From Firmicutes bacterium UBA5454 (GTDB taxonomy: Bacteria > Bacillota > Clostridia > Caldicoprobacterales > DTU083), in contig DIQU01000070.1 in NCBI GenBank assembly GCA_002426555.1, positions 462 through 7,805 of the forward strand: a stretch of DNA of 7,344 nucleotides. Reading direction: 5' to 3'. Within the stretch, counting starts at the first letter, position 1, and every line of letters begins with the position of its first letter. Position numbers and translations under genes: made by a program. The notes below the pieces were generated by a model that was given only the letters and a program-made list of their open reading frames with translations, searched no databases and was not told the origin of the DNA. Of this stretch, positions 1 through 6,291 are shown piece by piece.

Positions 1-12
1 TTTTCGTTCTAC

Positions 13-31
13 TCGTATCTCGTATCTCGTA
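13..31. repeat. Short tandem repeat, 7-bp unit (TCGTATC)
   Basis: The unit TCGTATC occurs at 13-19 and 20-26, followed by a partial copy TCGTA at 27-31, about 2.7 copies in all. It lies just downstream of the SGNH hydrolase stop codon. Read on the minus strand it is a purine-rich ACGAGAT series, similar in character to the purine-rich leader upstream of leuS. No function is evident; it could be a small variable tandem repeat. The window edge prevents seeing whether the array continues. Confidence 0.6.
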
Positions 32-47
32 ACAAATCCCTAAAGCC

Positions 48-1115
48 TTACCTTAATAATCTCCCTACCGTATGCCCTATAACTTCTGCCATCCTTAAAA
101 ATCCTGCATCATTAGGATGCACTCCATCAACCGTGCAACAATCCCTGTTCTTATCTTTAAAAAGGTGCTGACCGTCAATATAGTATACATTTTGGTCGCC
201 ATTACGTATGGCATTCATATATGTAGTATATATAACATCACGCTTGAGAATACTGAGAGCTGGATTGCTTTCAAAGCCTGGTTTGGAAACCAAAATGATA
301 GGCAGTTCTGGTGATTTCATGCGAAACTTTTTAAACATTTTTTCATGTGTCGCTGCCAGATGTTCCACAGTTGGTGCATTATGATCATAATCGCATACAA
401 ATACGCTGACATCCAACTCAGACATATAATCCACTATAGCATCTTCACCTTTAGCGCTGCCTGAAAATCCAAGATTAATATGGTCGCAGTTAAAGCGCCT
501 GGAAATTATAGCCTGATAACTATTTCCTGGTCTGCAGGCACATCCGCCCTGTGTGATTGATGACCCGTAATACAAAACAGGCTTTTTATATGCATACTCT
601 GCACCGCTCCCTACATGAGCAGAGCTTTGCAGACCGATATACAAAGAGTTCAATGGATTATATAATGGAAAATTGATTGTCAGCTTCCTCTCAGCTGGCT
701 TATCAAAATGCAAAATTGATTCGTATCCACCAGACATTCCTACAGGAGGCATGAAAGTACCATAATATGTACTACTTGACCCCTCATCTATAAACAGATC
801 AAATCCCGAAGTGCCGGATAAAGGCATATGCGGGAATTTTATTACATAAGGCATGGCTGCTTTAATAGCAACATACTGTGAATCTGTAGTAAATCGCGCC
901 CTGCCGCCGGCAGTATGTAAATTTAAACGAGCTGCTGCCTCACTGGCAGCCTCAGCTACATCATCAGGCATACGCTTAAATACGGGTTCCTCTTTGTGGT
1001 TAAAAAGTCCATATACCTGGAAAGGGTCCATCCTGACATCCAGGAATTTAATATCAGGTTCATCGATTGCAGTTTCTACTTTTAAATTACTGTCAATTTC
1101 AGCTATGTTTATCAA
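48..1115 (-). CDS. SGNH/GDSL-type hydrolase, cytoplasmic, probable carbohydrate esterase
   Basis: A 355-residue protein with a two-part layout. Residues about 10-170 are beta-rich and resemble the N-terminal accessory domain that precedes some SGNH hydrolases (for example DVRMDPFQVYGL and AGGRARFTTDS). Residues about 178-355 are the SGNH catalytic domain. Visible blocks: GSSITQG at 184-190 with Ser186 as likely nucleophile (GSS in place of GDS), LGFSG around Gly216, YDHNAP with Asn246, and DGVHPNDAGF with Asp330 and His333 completing the dyad/triad. There is no signal peptide or membrane segment, so it should act in the cytoplasm, perhaps removing acetyl groups from imported sugars; the substrate is inferred, not shown. 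The start is TTG at 1115, because residues just after it match the expected domain start and no in-frame ATG lies between it and the GGAG at 1130-1127. It has its own promoter, so it appears monocistronic. The family call is firm; the substrate is unknown. Confidence 0.9.
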   Translation of the reverse strand: MINIAEIDSNLKVETAIDEPDIKFLDVRMDPFQVYGLFNHKEEPVFKRMPDDVAEAASEAAARLNLHTAGGRARFTTDSQYVAIKAAMPYVIKFPHMPLSGTSGFDLFIDEGSSSTYYGTFMPPVGMSGGYESILHFDKPAERKLTINFPLYNPLNSLYIGLQSSAHVGSGAEYAYKKPVLYYGSSITQGGCACRPGNSYQAIISRRFNCDHINLGFSGSAKGEDAIVDYMSELDVSVFVCDYDHNAPTVEHLAATHEKMFKKFRMKSPELPIILVSKPGFESNPALSILKRDVIYTTYMNAIRNGDQNVYYIDGQHLFKDKNRDCCTVDGVHPNDAGFLRMAEVIGHTVGRLLR

Positions 1116-1130
1116 TGTTTCATCTACTCC
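1112..1130 (-). promoter_or_regulatory. Ribosome binding site and TTG start context with a four-codon mini-ORF
   Basis: AAGGAG ends at 1127. An ATG at 1123-1121 sits only 3 nt after it and opens the frame ATG-AAA-CAT-TGA, whose stop (1114-1112) overlaps the TTG start of the SGNH hydrolase (1115-1113) by two bases. The TTG is 11 nt from the GGAG, slightly long but workable. The ATG is probably too close to the Shine-Dalgarno sequence to be used well. Either the TTG is read directly, or the mini-ORF couples to it. Confidence 0.5.
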
Positions 1131-1148
1131 TTTTCACTATAGATATAA

Positions 1149-1177
1149 ATACTATCTTTTCCTTCCACCTTGGTCAA
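1149..1177 (-). promoter_or_regulatory. Sigma-A-type promoter of the SGNH hydrolase gene
   Basis: On the minus strand, TTGACC (1177-1172, 5/6 match to the -35 consensus) is followed by exactly 17 nt and TAGTAT (1154-1149, 4/6 match to the -10). Transcription would begin near 1142, giving a leader of roughly 27 nt that contains the GGAG at 1130-1127. The spacing and placement agree well with a vegetative promoter. Short arms ATAG/CTAT flank the -10, too short to call an operator. Confidence 0.65.
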
Positions 1178-1318
1178 GAGGCAAAATTTAAATTCAGGAA
1201 ATTGCTCAATATTTATATTAATTCCAACTTCTTATAGAATTTTAAAGTTAATGAAACAGCCAGGTATAATAAGAGGATTTTGCTGGAAAGATGTTTTGAT
1301 AGAAGAGTATAACTAATT

Positions 1319-1336
1319 ACAATGTAAGGACATTGT
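1319..1336. repeat. Perfect inverted repeat, 7-bp arms with 4-nt loop
   Basis: ACAATGT (1319-1325) and ACATTGT (1330-1336) are exact reverse complements separated by AAGG. No T-run follows on either strand, so it is not a standard terminator. It lies about 140 bp upstream of the SGNH -35 box and about 100 bp past the metA stop. It could be a protein-binding site, a weak 3'-end hairpin for the metA transcript, or chance in AT-rich DNA. Confidence 0.45.
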
Positions 1337-1436
1337 GAAGATATTATGTCTTTTGTTAGCTTTATGTGTTGGCATATTCAACATATAGTTTTATAATGTA
1401 GCGTAAGTTTTGAAGCGCGAAGCTCTCTTGAAATGT

Positions 1437-2357
1437 CTAGTATCGAATCTTGGAAAGATCGTATGGAGTCTCCTGATATACATAATAGTTCAGCCAGTTT
1501 GCGAAAAGCAAATTGGCATGAGAACGCCACTTTACCATGGGTGGTTTGCTGGGATCATCGCCTGGAAAATAGTTCTCCGGAATGTCAATATCCAAACCCT
1601 TTGAACGATCTCTCTCATATTCCTGCTTTAAGGTGTCTGGATCATATTCTGAGTGACCGGTGACATAAACTTCTCTTCCATCTGAAGAAGCTATGATATA
1701 AATCCCGGATTCAGGTGAATCTGCGAGGATTTCCAGCTGGGGCACCTTGTGTATGTCCTCGCGGCGTACTTCAGTATAACGAGAATGAGGTACATAAAAG
1801 CTGTCATCAAAGCCGCGAAGCAGCTTTACATTCTTTTGAGTAATGCTGTGGGGATATACACCAAAGACCTTCCTGCCCAGATTATGCTTTGGAACACCAT
1901 GGTGATGATATAAACCTGCTTGCGCTGCCCAACAAATATAGAGGGTGGAAGTTACATAATGCTTCCTCCACTCCATTATTTCCTGCAATTCCTCCCAATA
2001 ATCAACTTCCTCAAAGGGCAGAAGTTCCACAGGGGCACCTGTGATAATCAAACCATCAAAGGTTTCATGGCAGATATCCGAAAAGGTCTGATAGAATGTC
2101 AACAGATGCTTCTGAGACGTGTTTTTGGAAATATGACTTTCAGGGTGCAGTAATACCACATCCACCTGCAAAGGAGAATTACCAATTAACCTTAATATTT
2201 GAGTTTCCGTTACAATTTTCTTGGGCATCAGGTTTAAAATTGCAATCTTCAAAGGCCGTATATCCTGAGTAGTGGCACGGCCTTCTGTCATGATAAATAT
2301 ATTTTCATCCTGCAGGGTTTGTGCTGCAGGTAAATGATCTGGAATTTTTACAGGCAT
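1437..2357 (-). CDS. metA: Homoserine O-acetyltransferase, MetA family
   Basis: This 306-residue enzyme activates homoserine by O-acylation, the first committed step of methionine synthesis, in the cytoplasm. Length and alignment fit the MetA (HTS) family end to end. The catalytic residues fall at the standard numbers: nucleophile Cys142 in [10 protein letters not shown], His235 and Glu237 in TGHSEYD. Residue 111 is Glu, in TGAPVELL. In characterised MetA proteins Glu111 goes with acetyl-CoA use (Bacillus cereus) and Gly111 with succinyl-CoA use (Escherichia coli), so acetyl transfer is the better prediction even though many annotations would say succinyltransferase. The ATG at 2357 follows GGAG with a 7-nt spacer. 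The gene lies 123 nt after leuS on the same strand with the palindromic element between; no SAM riboswitch or T-box can fit there, and no good promoter is visible, so readthrough from leuS is plausible. Confidence 0.96.
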   Translation of the reverse strand: MPVKIPDHLPAAQTLQDENIFIMTEGRATTQDIRPLKIAILNLMPKKIVTETQILRLIGNSPLQVDVVLLHPESHISKNTSQKHLLTFYQTFSDICHETFDGLIITGAPVELLPFEEVDYWEELQEIMEWRKHYVTSTLYICWAAQAGLYHHHGVPKHNLGRKVFGVYPHSITQKNVKLLRGFDDSFYVPHSRYTEVRREDIHKVPQLEILADSPESGIYIIASSDGREVYVTGHSEYDPDTLKQEYERDRSKGLDIDIPENYFPGDDPSKPPMVKWRSHANLLFANWLNYYVYQETPYDLSKIRY

Positions 2358-2389
2358 TCTATCACTCCATTGGTTATCTCAAGTTGTAT

Positions 2390-2465
2390 TGTCATCTTGA
2401 ACTCAGTGAAGGATCTAAGTGCCATATTAACATGTTCAAGATTCTTCGCTGCGCTCTGAATGACA
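2390..2465. repeat. 76-bp imperfect palindromic element (MITE-like or REP-like)
   Basis: Two 27-bp arms, 2390-2416 and 2439-2465, are imperfect reverse complements (20 of 27 positions identical), both ending in TGTCAT at the outside and AGATCC/AGATTC at the inside, around a 22-nt centre that contains the 8-bp palindrome AACATGTT (2429-2436). Several of the seven differences remain G-U pairs in RNA, so either transcript could form a long hairpin. The arm type GTCATTCTGAGC...GAAGAATCT is one I recall as a dispersed intergenic repeat in several bacterial groups; that is memory, not a search. No transposase and no clear target-site duplication are visible. It fills most of the gap between leuS and metA and ends 32 nt before the metA start. 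Confidence 0.75.
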
Positions 2466-2480
2466 CCGCCTTTAGAATTT

Positions 2481-4922
2481 TTATTTCACTACTATATTCA
2501 AAATTCGCCCCGGCACATATATGACCTTGACGATTTGCTTACCTTCACAGAAGCTCTTAACCTTCTCATCCTCCATGGCTGCAGCTCTTGCTTCCTCTTG
2601 AGCTGCATCGGTTGATAATACCACTTTTCCTCTTACCTTGCCATTGACCTGTACTGCAATTTCAACAATATCTTCTACGGTTTTTGATTCATCCCACTCC
2701 GGCCATTTTTGATCTGTCAAACGAGAATTGCTGTTATGAATCGACCACAATTCTTCAGTAATATGAGGCGCTACCGGATTAAGCAGCATGAGCAGAACAT
2801 TAAAGTCTCCCCTGGTTACTCTGCCAAATGCATAAAAATCGTTCACCAAAGTCATCATCGCTGCGATAGCGGTATTATATTTCAAGTTTTCATAATCTTC
2901 ACTGACCTTCTTTATGGTTTTATGGATATTTGTTTCCAGCTGAGGAGTAATATCCTCATCTTCTTCCAGGAACTCCTGAATACGCCATAAGCGGTCAAGA
3001 AATCTGCGACAGCCTCGCACGCCGCTGGTAGACCAGGGAACGCTTCTCTCAAAATCACCTATAAACATCTCATAGAGACGCAGGGTGTCTGCGCCAAATT
3101 CGTCTACAATATCATCAGGATTTATCACATTTCCTCTGGATTTTGACATCTTTTCGTTGTTTTCACCCAGAATCATACCATGGGAGGTTCGCTTCAGATA
3201 GGGTTCTGAAGTAGGTACTACGCCGATATCATATAAAAACTTATGCCAGAAACGAGAATATAATAGATGCAGGGTAGTATGTTCCATTCCTCCATTATAC
3301 CAATCAACTGGTGTCCAGTATTCCAAGTTTTCTTTGCTTGCCAGAGTATCATTATTATGAGGATCCGTGTATCTCAAGAAATACCAGGAAGAACCGGCCC
3401 ATTGAGGCATGGTGTCGGTTTCCCGCTCAGCCTTCCCTCCGCATTTAGGGCAGCTTGTATTGACCCAGTCCGTCATTTTGGCCAATGGAGATTCACCTGT
3501 CTCTGTAGGTTGGTAGCTCTCAACTTCAGGCAGCAGTAAAGGCAGCTCTGATTCTGGAATCGGGACCCATCCACACTCATCACAGTGCACCAATGGTATA
3601 GGTTCACCCCAATAGCGCTGGCGTGAAAATACCCAGTCTCTTAATTTGTAATTTACTTTTGCCTCCCCGATGCCCTTTTCTACAAGTCGGGCAGTTATGG
3701 CTTCTTTGGCATCCCCTACCTGCATTCCATTGAGAAAATCGGAATTGACCATAACACCATTTTCGATATCCATATAGGCTTCCTCTTCGATATTGCCTCC
3801 GGCAACTACTTCCACTATGGGCAGGTTAAAAGCTCTGGCAAATTCCCAGTCTCGGGTGTCGTGCCCGGGTACTGCCATAATAGCACCGGTTCCATAGGAC
3901 ATAAGCACATAGTCGGATATGAAAATGGGTATTTTTTCACCATTCACAGGGTTTATTGCCTTTAAGCCCTCAATTTCGACACCGCTTTTTTCCTTTGTCA
4001 GCTCTGTACGCTCAAAATCAGATTTTCTGTTGGCCATTTCACGGTAGGTAAGTAATTCTTCAAAATTTTTTATATGATCCTTGTAGTCTTCAATTAAGGG
4101 ATGCTCCGGCGCAATAACCATGTATGTGGAGCCAAAAAGTGTATCAGGGCGAGTGGTGAACACACGTAATTTAGTATCAATTGCACTCTCGTTCGCAGTG
4201 CCTTCAGCATCTACGATTACCTGAAAATCCACCTCTGCTCCTGTGGAACGTCCTATCCAATTTTCCTGCTGAATTTTTATGCGCTCAAAATAATCCACCG
4301 TATCAAGGTCTTCAAGCAGGCGTTCAGCGTATTCCGTAATTTTCAGCATCCATTGATTTTTAACTTTCCGCACCACTTCCCCGTGGCAGCGCTCGCAGGT
4401 TCCGTTTACTACCTCTTCATTGGCCAGACCTACTTTACAGGAAGTGCACCAGTTTATAGAAGCCTCCTTTTTATAAGCGAGACCATTTTCAAAGAGTTTA
4501 AGGAAAATCCACTGAGTCCATTTGTAGTAATCCGGATCTGTGGTATTCACTTCCCGAGACCAGTCAAAGGAAAACCCCAGAGATTGCATCTGCTTTTTAA
4601 ACCGGGCAACGTTTTGCTCGGTTACAGTTTTTGGATGGATCTTGTTTTGAATTGCATAGTTCTCTGTAGGAAGACCAAAAGCATCCCAACCGATGGGAAA
4701 CAATACATTGTAACCCTGCAGCCTGCGCTTGCGTGCCACAATATCCAAAGCGGTGTAAGGTCTGGGGTGACCAACATGCAGCCCTTGTCCGGAGGGATAT
4801 GGAAATTCTATTAATGCGTAGAACTTGGGCTTGGACTTGTCATCCAAAGCGCAAAAGGCATCTTCCTTTTCCCATATGTCCTGCCATTTCTTTTCAATTT
4901 CATGGGGATTGTAATCCATCAT
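2481..4922 (-). CDS. leuS: Leucyl-tRNA synthetase
   Basis: Class Ia aminoacyl-tRNA synthetase that charges tRNA-Leu with leucine in the cytoplasm. The 813 residues are full length for the bacterial Gram-positive form. In order: Rossmann fold with the HIGH-type motif HVGH at 49-52; a zinc-ribbon-like CxxC pair at 159-162 and 176-179; the CP1 editing domain, with the threonine-rich [10 protein letters not shown] at 255-264 and GHDTRD at 353-358 holding the conserved editing Asp355; a second CxxC pair at 447-450 and 491-494; KMSKS at 591-595; then the anticodon-binding helices and a C-terminal domain. Few residues separate [12 protein letters not shown] from KMSKS, so the long leucine-specific insert of the Escherichia coli enzyme is absent, as is usual in Firmicutes. 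The start chosen is the first of two adjacent ATGs (4922; the second is 4919), placed 6 nt after AGAGGAAG. An upstream ATG at 4979 would add 19 low-complexity residues and is less likely. Confidence 0.97.
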   Translation of the reverse strand: MMDYNPHEIEKKWQDIWEKEDAFCALDDKSKPKFYALIEFPYPSGQGLHVGHPRPYTALDIVARKRRLQGYNVLFPIGWDAFGLPTENYAIQNKIHPKTVTEQNVARFKKQMQSLGFSFDWSREVNTTDPDYYKWTQWIFLKLFENGLAYKKEASINWCTSCKVGLANEEVVNGTCERCHGEVVRKVKNQWMLKITEYAERLLEDLDTVDYFERIKIQQENWIGRSTGAEVDFQVIVDAEGTANESAIDTKLRVFTTRPDTLFGSTYMVIAPEHPLIEDYKDHIKNFEELLTYREMANRKSDFERTELTKEKSGVEIEGLKAINPVNGEKIPIFISDYVLMSYGTGAIMAVPGHDTRDWEFARAFNLPIVEVVAGGNIEEEAYMDIENGVMVNSDFLNGMQVGDAKEAITARLVEKGIGEAKVNYKLRDWVFSRQRYWGEPIPLVHCDECGWVPIPESELPLLLPEVESYQPTETGESPLAKMTDWVNTSCPKCGGKAERETDTMPQWAGSSWYFLRYTDPHNNDTLASKENLEYWTPVDWYNGGMEHTTLHLLYSRFWHKFLYDIGVVPTSEPYLKRTSHGMILGENNEKMSKSRGNVINPDDIVDEFGADTLRLYEMFIGDFERSVPWSTSGVRGCRRFLDRLWRIQEFLEEDEDITPQLETNIHKTIKKVSEDYENLKYNTAIAAMMTLVNDFYAFGRVTRGDFNVLLMLLNPVAPHITEELWSIHNSNSRLTDQKWPEWDESKTVEDIVEIAVQVNGKVRGKVVLSTDAAQEEARAAAMEDEKVKSFCEGKQIVKVIYVPGRILNIVVK

Positions 4923-4937
4923 ATCTGCTTCCTCTTT
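4923..4937 (-). promoter_or_regulatory. Ribosome binding site that sets the leuS start
   Basis: AAAGAGGAAG at 4937-4928 lies 6 nt before the ATG at 4922 and 9 nt before the ATG at 4919. It matches the 16S rRNA anti-Shine-Dalgarno well and rules in favour of these codons over the ATG at 4979, which has no comparable site upstream. Conserved LeuRS sequence also begins right here ([11 protein letters not shown]). Confidence 0.7.
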
Positions 4938-5050
4938 CCTGTATCCGTTTTTCTGGTTTTCCTGTTTACTGGTTCTCATGTTTCTCGGTTTGTAGTTTAT
5001 ATATTATTTTGTTTTCGGCTTCTGCTTTTCTGGTTTTTCAGTTTCCGTAT
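4938..5050 (-). repeat. Purine-rich, low-complexity leuS leader with repeated AACCAG motifs
   Basis: On the minus strand this stretch is strongly purine-rich. The 12-mer AAAACCAGAAAA occurs at 5037-5026 and again at 4960-4949, and a related GAACCAGTAAA at 4975-4965. Similar GAAGCCGAAAAC and CCGAGAAACATGAGAAC segments fill the rest. It encodes nothing recognisable; the 19 codons in frame with leuS (4979-4923) give a low-complexity [17 protein letters not shown] peptide. It may be an unstructured 5' untranslated region or a decayed short repeat array. Confidence 0.5.
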
Positions 5051-5055
5051 TTTAT

Positions 5056-5085
5056 ATTATAATCTAAAAAAGCCTCCGCTTCTAA
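5056..5085 (-). promoter_or_regulatory. Possible leuS promoter
   Basis: A perfect TATAAT at 5061-5056 on the minus strand is preceded, with an 18-nt spacer, by TTAGAA (5085-5080, 4/6 to the -35 consensus). The -35 would lie inside the terminator hairpin. It would start a transcript near 5049 with a leader of about 127 nt. The region is AT-rich, so the -10 could be chance; it is the best candidate between the upstream gene and leuS. Confidence 0.35.
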
Positions 5086-5100
5086 TAGAGACGAAGGCTC
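5065..5100 (-). terminator. Rho-independent terminator after the oxidoreductase gene, T-box-like in sequence
   Basis: On the minus strand, AGCCTTCGTCTC pairs imperfectly with GAAGCGGAGGCT across a 5-nt loop (5099-5071), followed directly by six T's (5071-5066). The hairpin begins 10 nt past the oxidoreductase stop codon and would end its transcript. The CTTCGTCTC...GCGGAGGCTTTTTT form is typical of the terminator stem of T-box leaders before tRNA-synthetase genes, but the T-box antiterminator GGTGGTACCGCG is not found upstream, where the oxidoreductase coding sequence lies. On the plus strand no T-run follows the hairpin. Confidence 0.8.
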
Positions 5101-5109
5101 TAACTAAGC

Positions 5110-6177
5110 TTAACAATATCTATCTAATGGATTTTGGCGGTGACATTCGTTAATTACGTAAATCTGCTGCTTAACCTGAGCAGGTGTTACGATAAGCGGT
5201 TCACCGTTAACAAGGTTATTATATACCATATCATATAGTTTTCCAGTAGCATTGGTGAAGGTTCCCGCATCGTCAACATTCCAGGAATCCTCTATCCAGC
5301 TCAATTGTTCGGAACAATAAGCCGGTGTTCCATCGTCTTTCTTTAAAGGTGTCTTAATCAGAGTCTGCTCCGGGGCATCTGCTTCAATAAAATACTTCCA
5401 TTCGATATTGGTCATATTTCCTTTCAAACCACCTCGTGTTCCCTGAATCTTGTAGGTGTAAAGCGGAAAAGCATCACAAGAAGAAATTTCTACATCTATC
5501 AAGGGGCGATCCGGGGCTGTAAGAATCACCTTTACATAGTCCTCCGCATCTCCAAAAGTATTGACTCTATCCATTTTACTAAAGACAGCAGGGTTTCCTT
5601 CTGGGTAATTTAATAGCATGATTGCCTGATCCATTGGATGCGGTCCTGTGTTATAAAGGCTTCCCCCCATATGATCCTGACAGCACTGCCAATCCCATCG
5701 GCGGGCATAGCCATTAAAGTTTATGCTTATCTGAACGATTCGCCCAAGAACACCGGAGTCCAGGACTTTTTGCACCTGCTCAAAATAAGGGGCAAATCGG
5801 GACTGCTGGAAAATTGCAAACATGCGCTTGTTTTTTTCAGCAGCATCCATCGTTTCCTGTACTTCATCGGGAGTGCGTGCACAGGGTTTTTCTGTGAGAA
5901 CATTGAAGCCATGATTCAGCAAGTCAATGGTAATAGCTGCATGTTGATGGCTGAAAGATGCATTTACCACCAAGTCGATATCGCTTCGTCCAAAAAGTTC
6001 CTGATATGTTTCATATGTATCGCATTGAAATTCTTCAGCTGCCCTTTTCCGACGATCTTCCATAGTCTCAACCACTGCTACTACTTTGAACCTTTCCGTG
6101 TCCGTGTGGAAATAAGCACCGTGTATGTCACGTCCACTACGTCCCTGACCGATAATGGCCACATTTAGCGTTTTCAT
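5110..6177 (-). CDS. Gfo/Idh/MocA family NAD(P)-dependent oxidoreductase
   Basis: A 355-residue soluble dehydrogenase. The N-terminal Rossmann fold (about 1-125) carries the dinucleotide motif GQGRSG at 10-15 after the strand NVAII, and the family signature EKP at 96-98, whose Lys97 is the usual catalytic residue. The C-terminal alpha/beta domain (about 126-355) holds GGSLYNTGPHPMDQ with His180 and Asp183, the other common active-site pair. Family members oxidise or reduce sugars, inositols and sugar derivatives; the substrate here cannot be named from sequence. The start is ATG at 6177, placed 8 nt after GAGGTGAGGG and directly before the Rossmann strand; an upstream in-frame ATG at 6234 would add 19 residues outside the family's usual N-terminus. 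The LacI-family gene immediately upstream is its likely regulator. A consensus-like promoter in the 110-bp gap and a terminator 10 nt after the stop bound it as a single transcription unit. Confidence 0.93.
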   Translation of the reverse strand: MKTLNVAIIGQGRSGRDIHGAYFHTDTERFKVVAVVETMEDRRKRAAEEFQCDTYETYQELFGRSDIDLVVNASFSHQHAAITIDLLNHGFNVLTEKPCARTPDEVQETMDAAEKNKRMFAIFQQSRFAPYFEQVQKVLDSGVLGRIVQISINFNGYARRWDWQCCQDHMGGSLYNTGPHPMDQAIMLLNYPEGNPAVFSKMDRVNTFGDAEDYVKVILTAPDRPLIDVEISSCDAFPLYTYKIQGTRGGLKGNMTNIEWKYFIEADAPEQTLIKTPLKKDDGTPAYCSEQLSWIEDSWNVDDAGTFTNATGKLYDMVYNNLVNGEPLIVTPAQVKQQIYVINECHRQNPLDRYC

Positions 6178-6262
6178 TGAATTTTCCCTCACCTCATTTA
6201 ATTTTTCCTGCCAGCTGAAATTATCTCTTGCCAATTACTATTAAATTTCCGTATTGCTATTT

Positions 6263-6291
6263 ATTTTACCCTCACTCCTGGCCCTTGTCAA
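6263..6291 (-). promoter_or_regulatory. Strong sigma-A promoter of the oxidoreductase gene, overlapping the lacI-type stop codon
   Basis: On the minus strand a perfect TTGACA (6291-6286) is followed by exactly 17 nt and TAAAAT (6268-6263, 5/6 to the -10). The repressor gene's TGA stop (6290-6288) is inside the -35 box. Transcription would start near 6256, leaving a leader of about 79 nt. No clear palindromic operator of LacI type was found around it, so how the upstream regulator acts here is open. Confidence 0.8.

Larger units (their letters stand above)
1116..1436. other. 321-bp AT-rich gap between metA and the SGNH hydrolase gene
   Basis: No convincing gene is present on either strand. 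The downstream end holds the SGNH promoter and ribosome binding site. The middle holds a perfect 7-bp inverted repeat at 1319-1336. A 21-codon frame at 1251-1316 on the plus strand has no ribosome binding site. Just after the metA stop there is only a weak short hairpin (about 1413-1428) with no T-run, so no clear Rho-independent terminator for metA is seen. Confidence 0.7.

Noticed and set aside
853..1191. 112-codon plus-strand open frame antisense to the start of the SGNH hydrolase
   Set aside because: It lies opposite a well-supported conserved protein, has low-complexity composition and no recognisable domain; it is a shadow frame.
1251..1316. Plus-strand 21-codon frame beginning MKQPGIIRGF in the metA-SGNH gap
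   Set aside because: No ribosome binding site or promoter precedes it, it is very short, and the residues match no family I can name. It could be a gene remnant, but nothing beyond the stop supports that.
1413..1428. Short hairpin after the metA stop as a terminator
   Set aside because: The stem is only about 4 bp around TTCGC and no T-run follows.
2390..2465. The palindromic element as a Rho-independent terminator of leuS
   Set aside because: No T-run follows the stem on the minus strand, and the arms carry several unpaired positions; a repeat explains it better.
2358..2480. SAM riboswitch or methionine T-box in front of metA
   Set aside because: The gap is only 123 bp and is largely filled by the palindromic element; no SAM-riboswitch or T-box consensus words were seen.
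4353..4814. 153-codon plus-strand open frame inside leuS
   Set aside because: It is wholly antisense to conserved LeuRS sequence and shows no domain or ribosome binding site of its own.
4923..4979. Upstream in-frame ATG of leuS adding 19 residues
   Set aside because: The extra residues are low complexity and come from the repeated purine-rich leader; the good ribosome binding site and family homology both begin at 4922/4919.
5638..6168. 176-codon plus-strand open frame inside the oxidoreductase gene
   Set aside because: It is antisense to the Rossmann and substrate domains of a clear family member; its sequence looks like chance translation.
6178..6234. Upstream in-frame ATG of the oxidoreductase adding 19 residues
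   Set aside because: The strong GAGGTGAGGG ribosome binding site lies inside that extension, 8 nt before the ATG at 6177, and the Rossmann fold begins directly after it.
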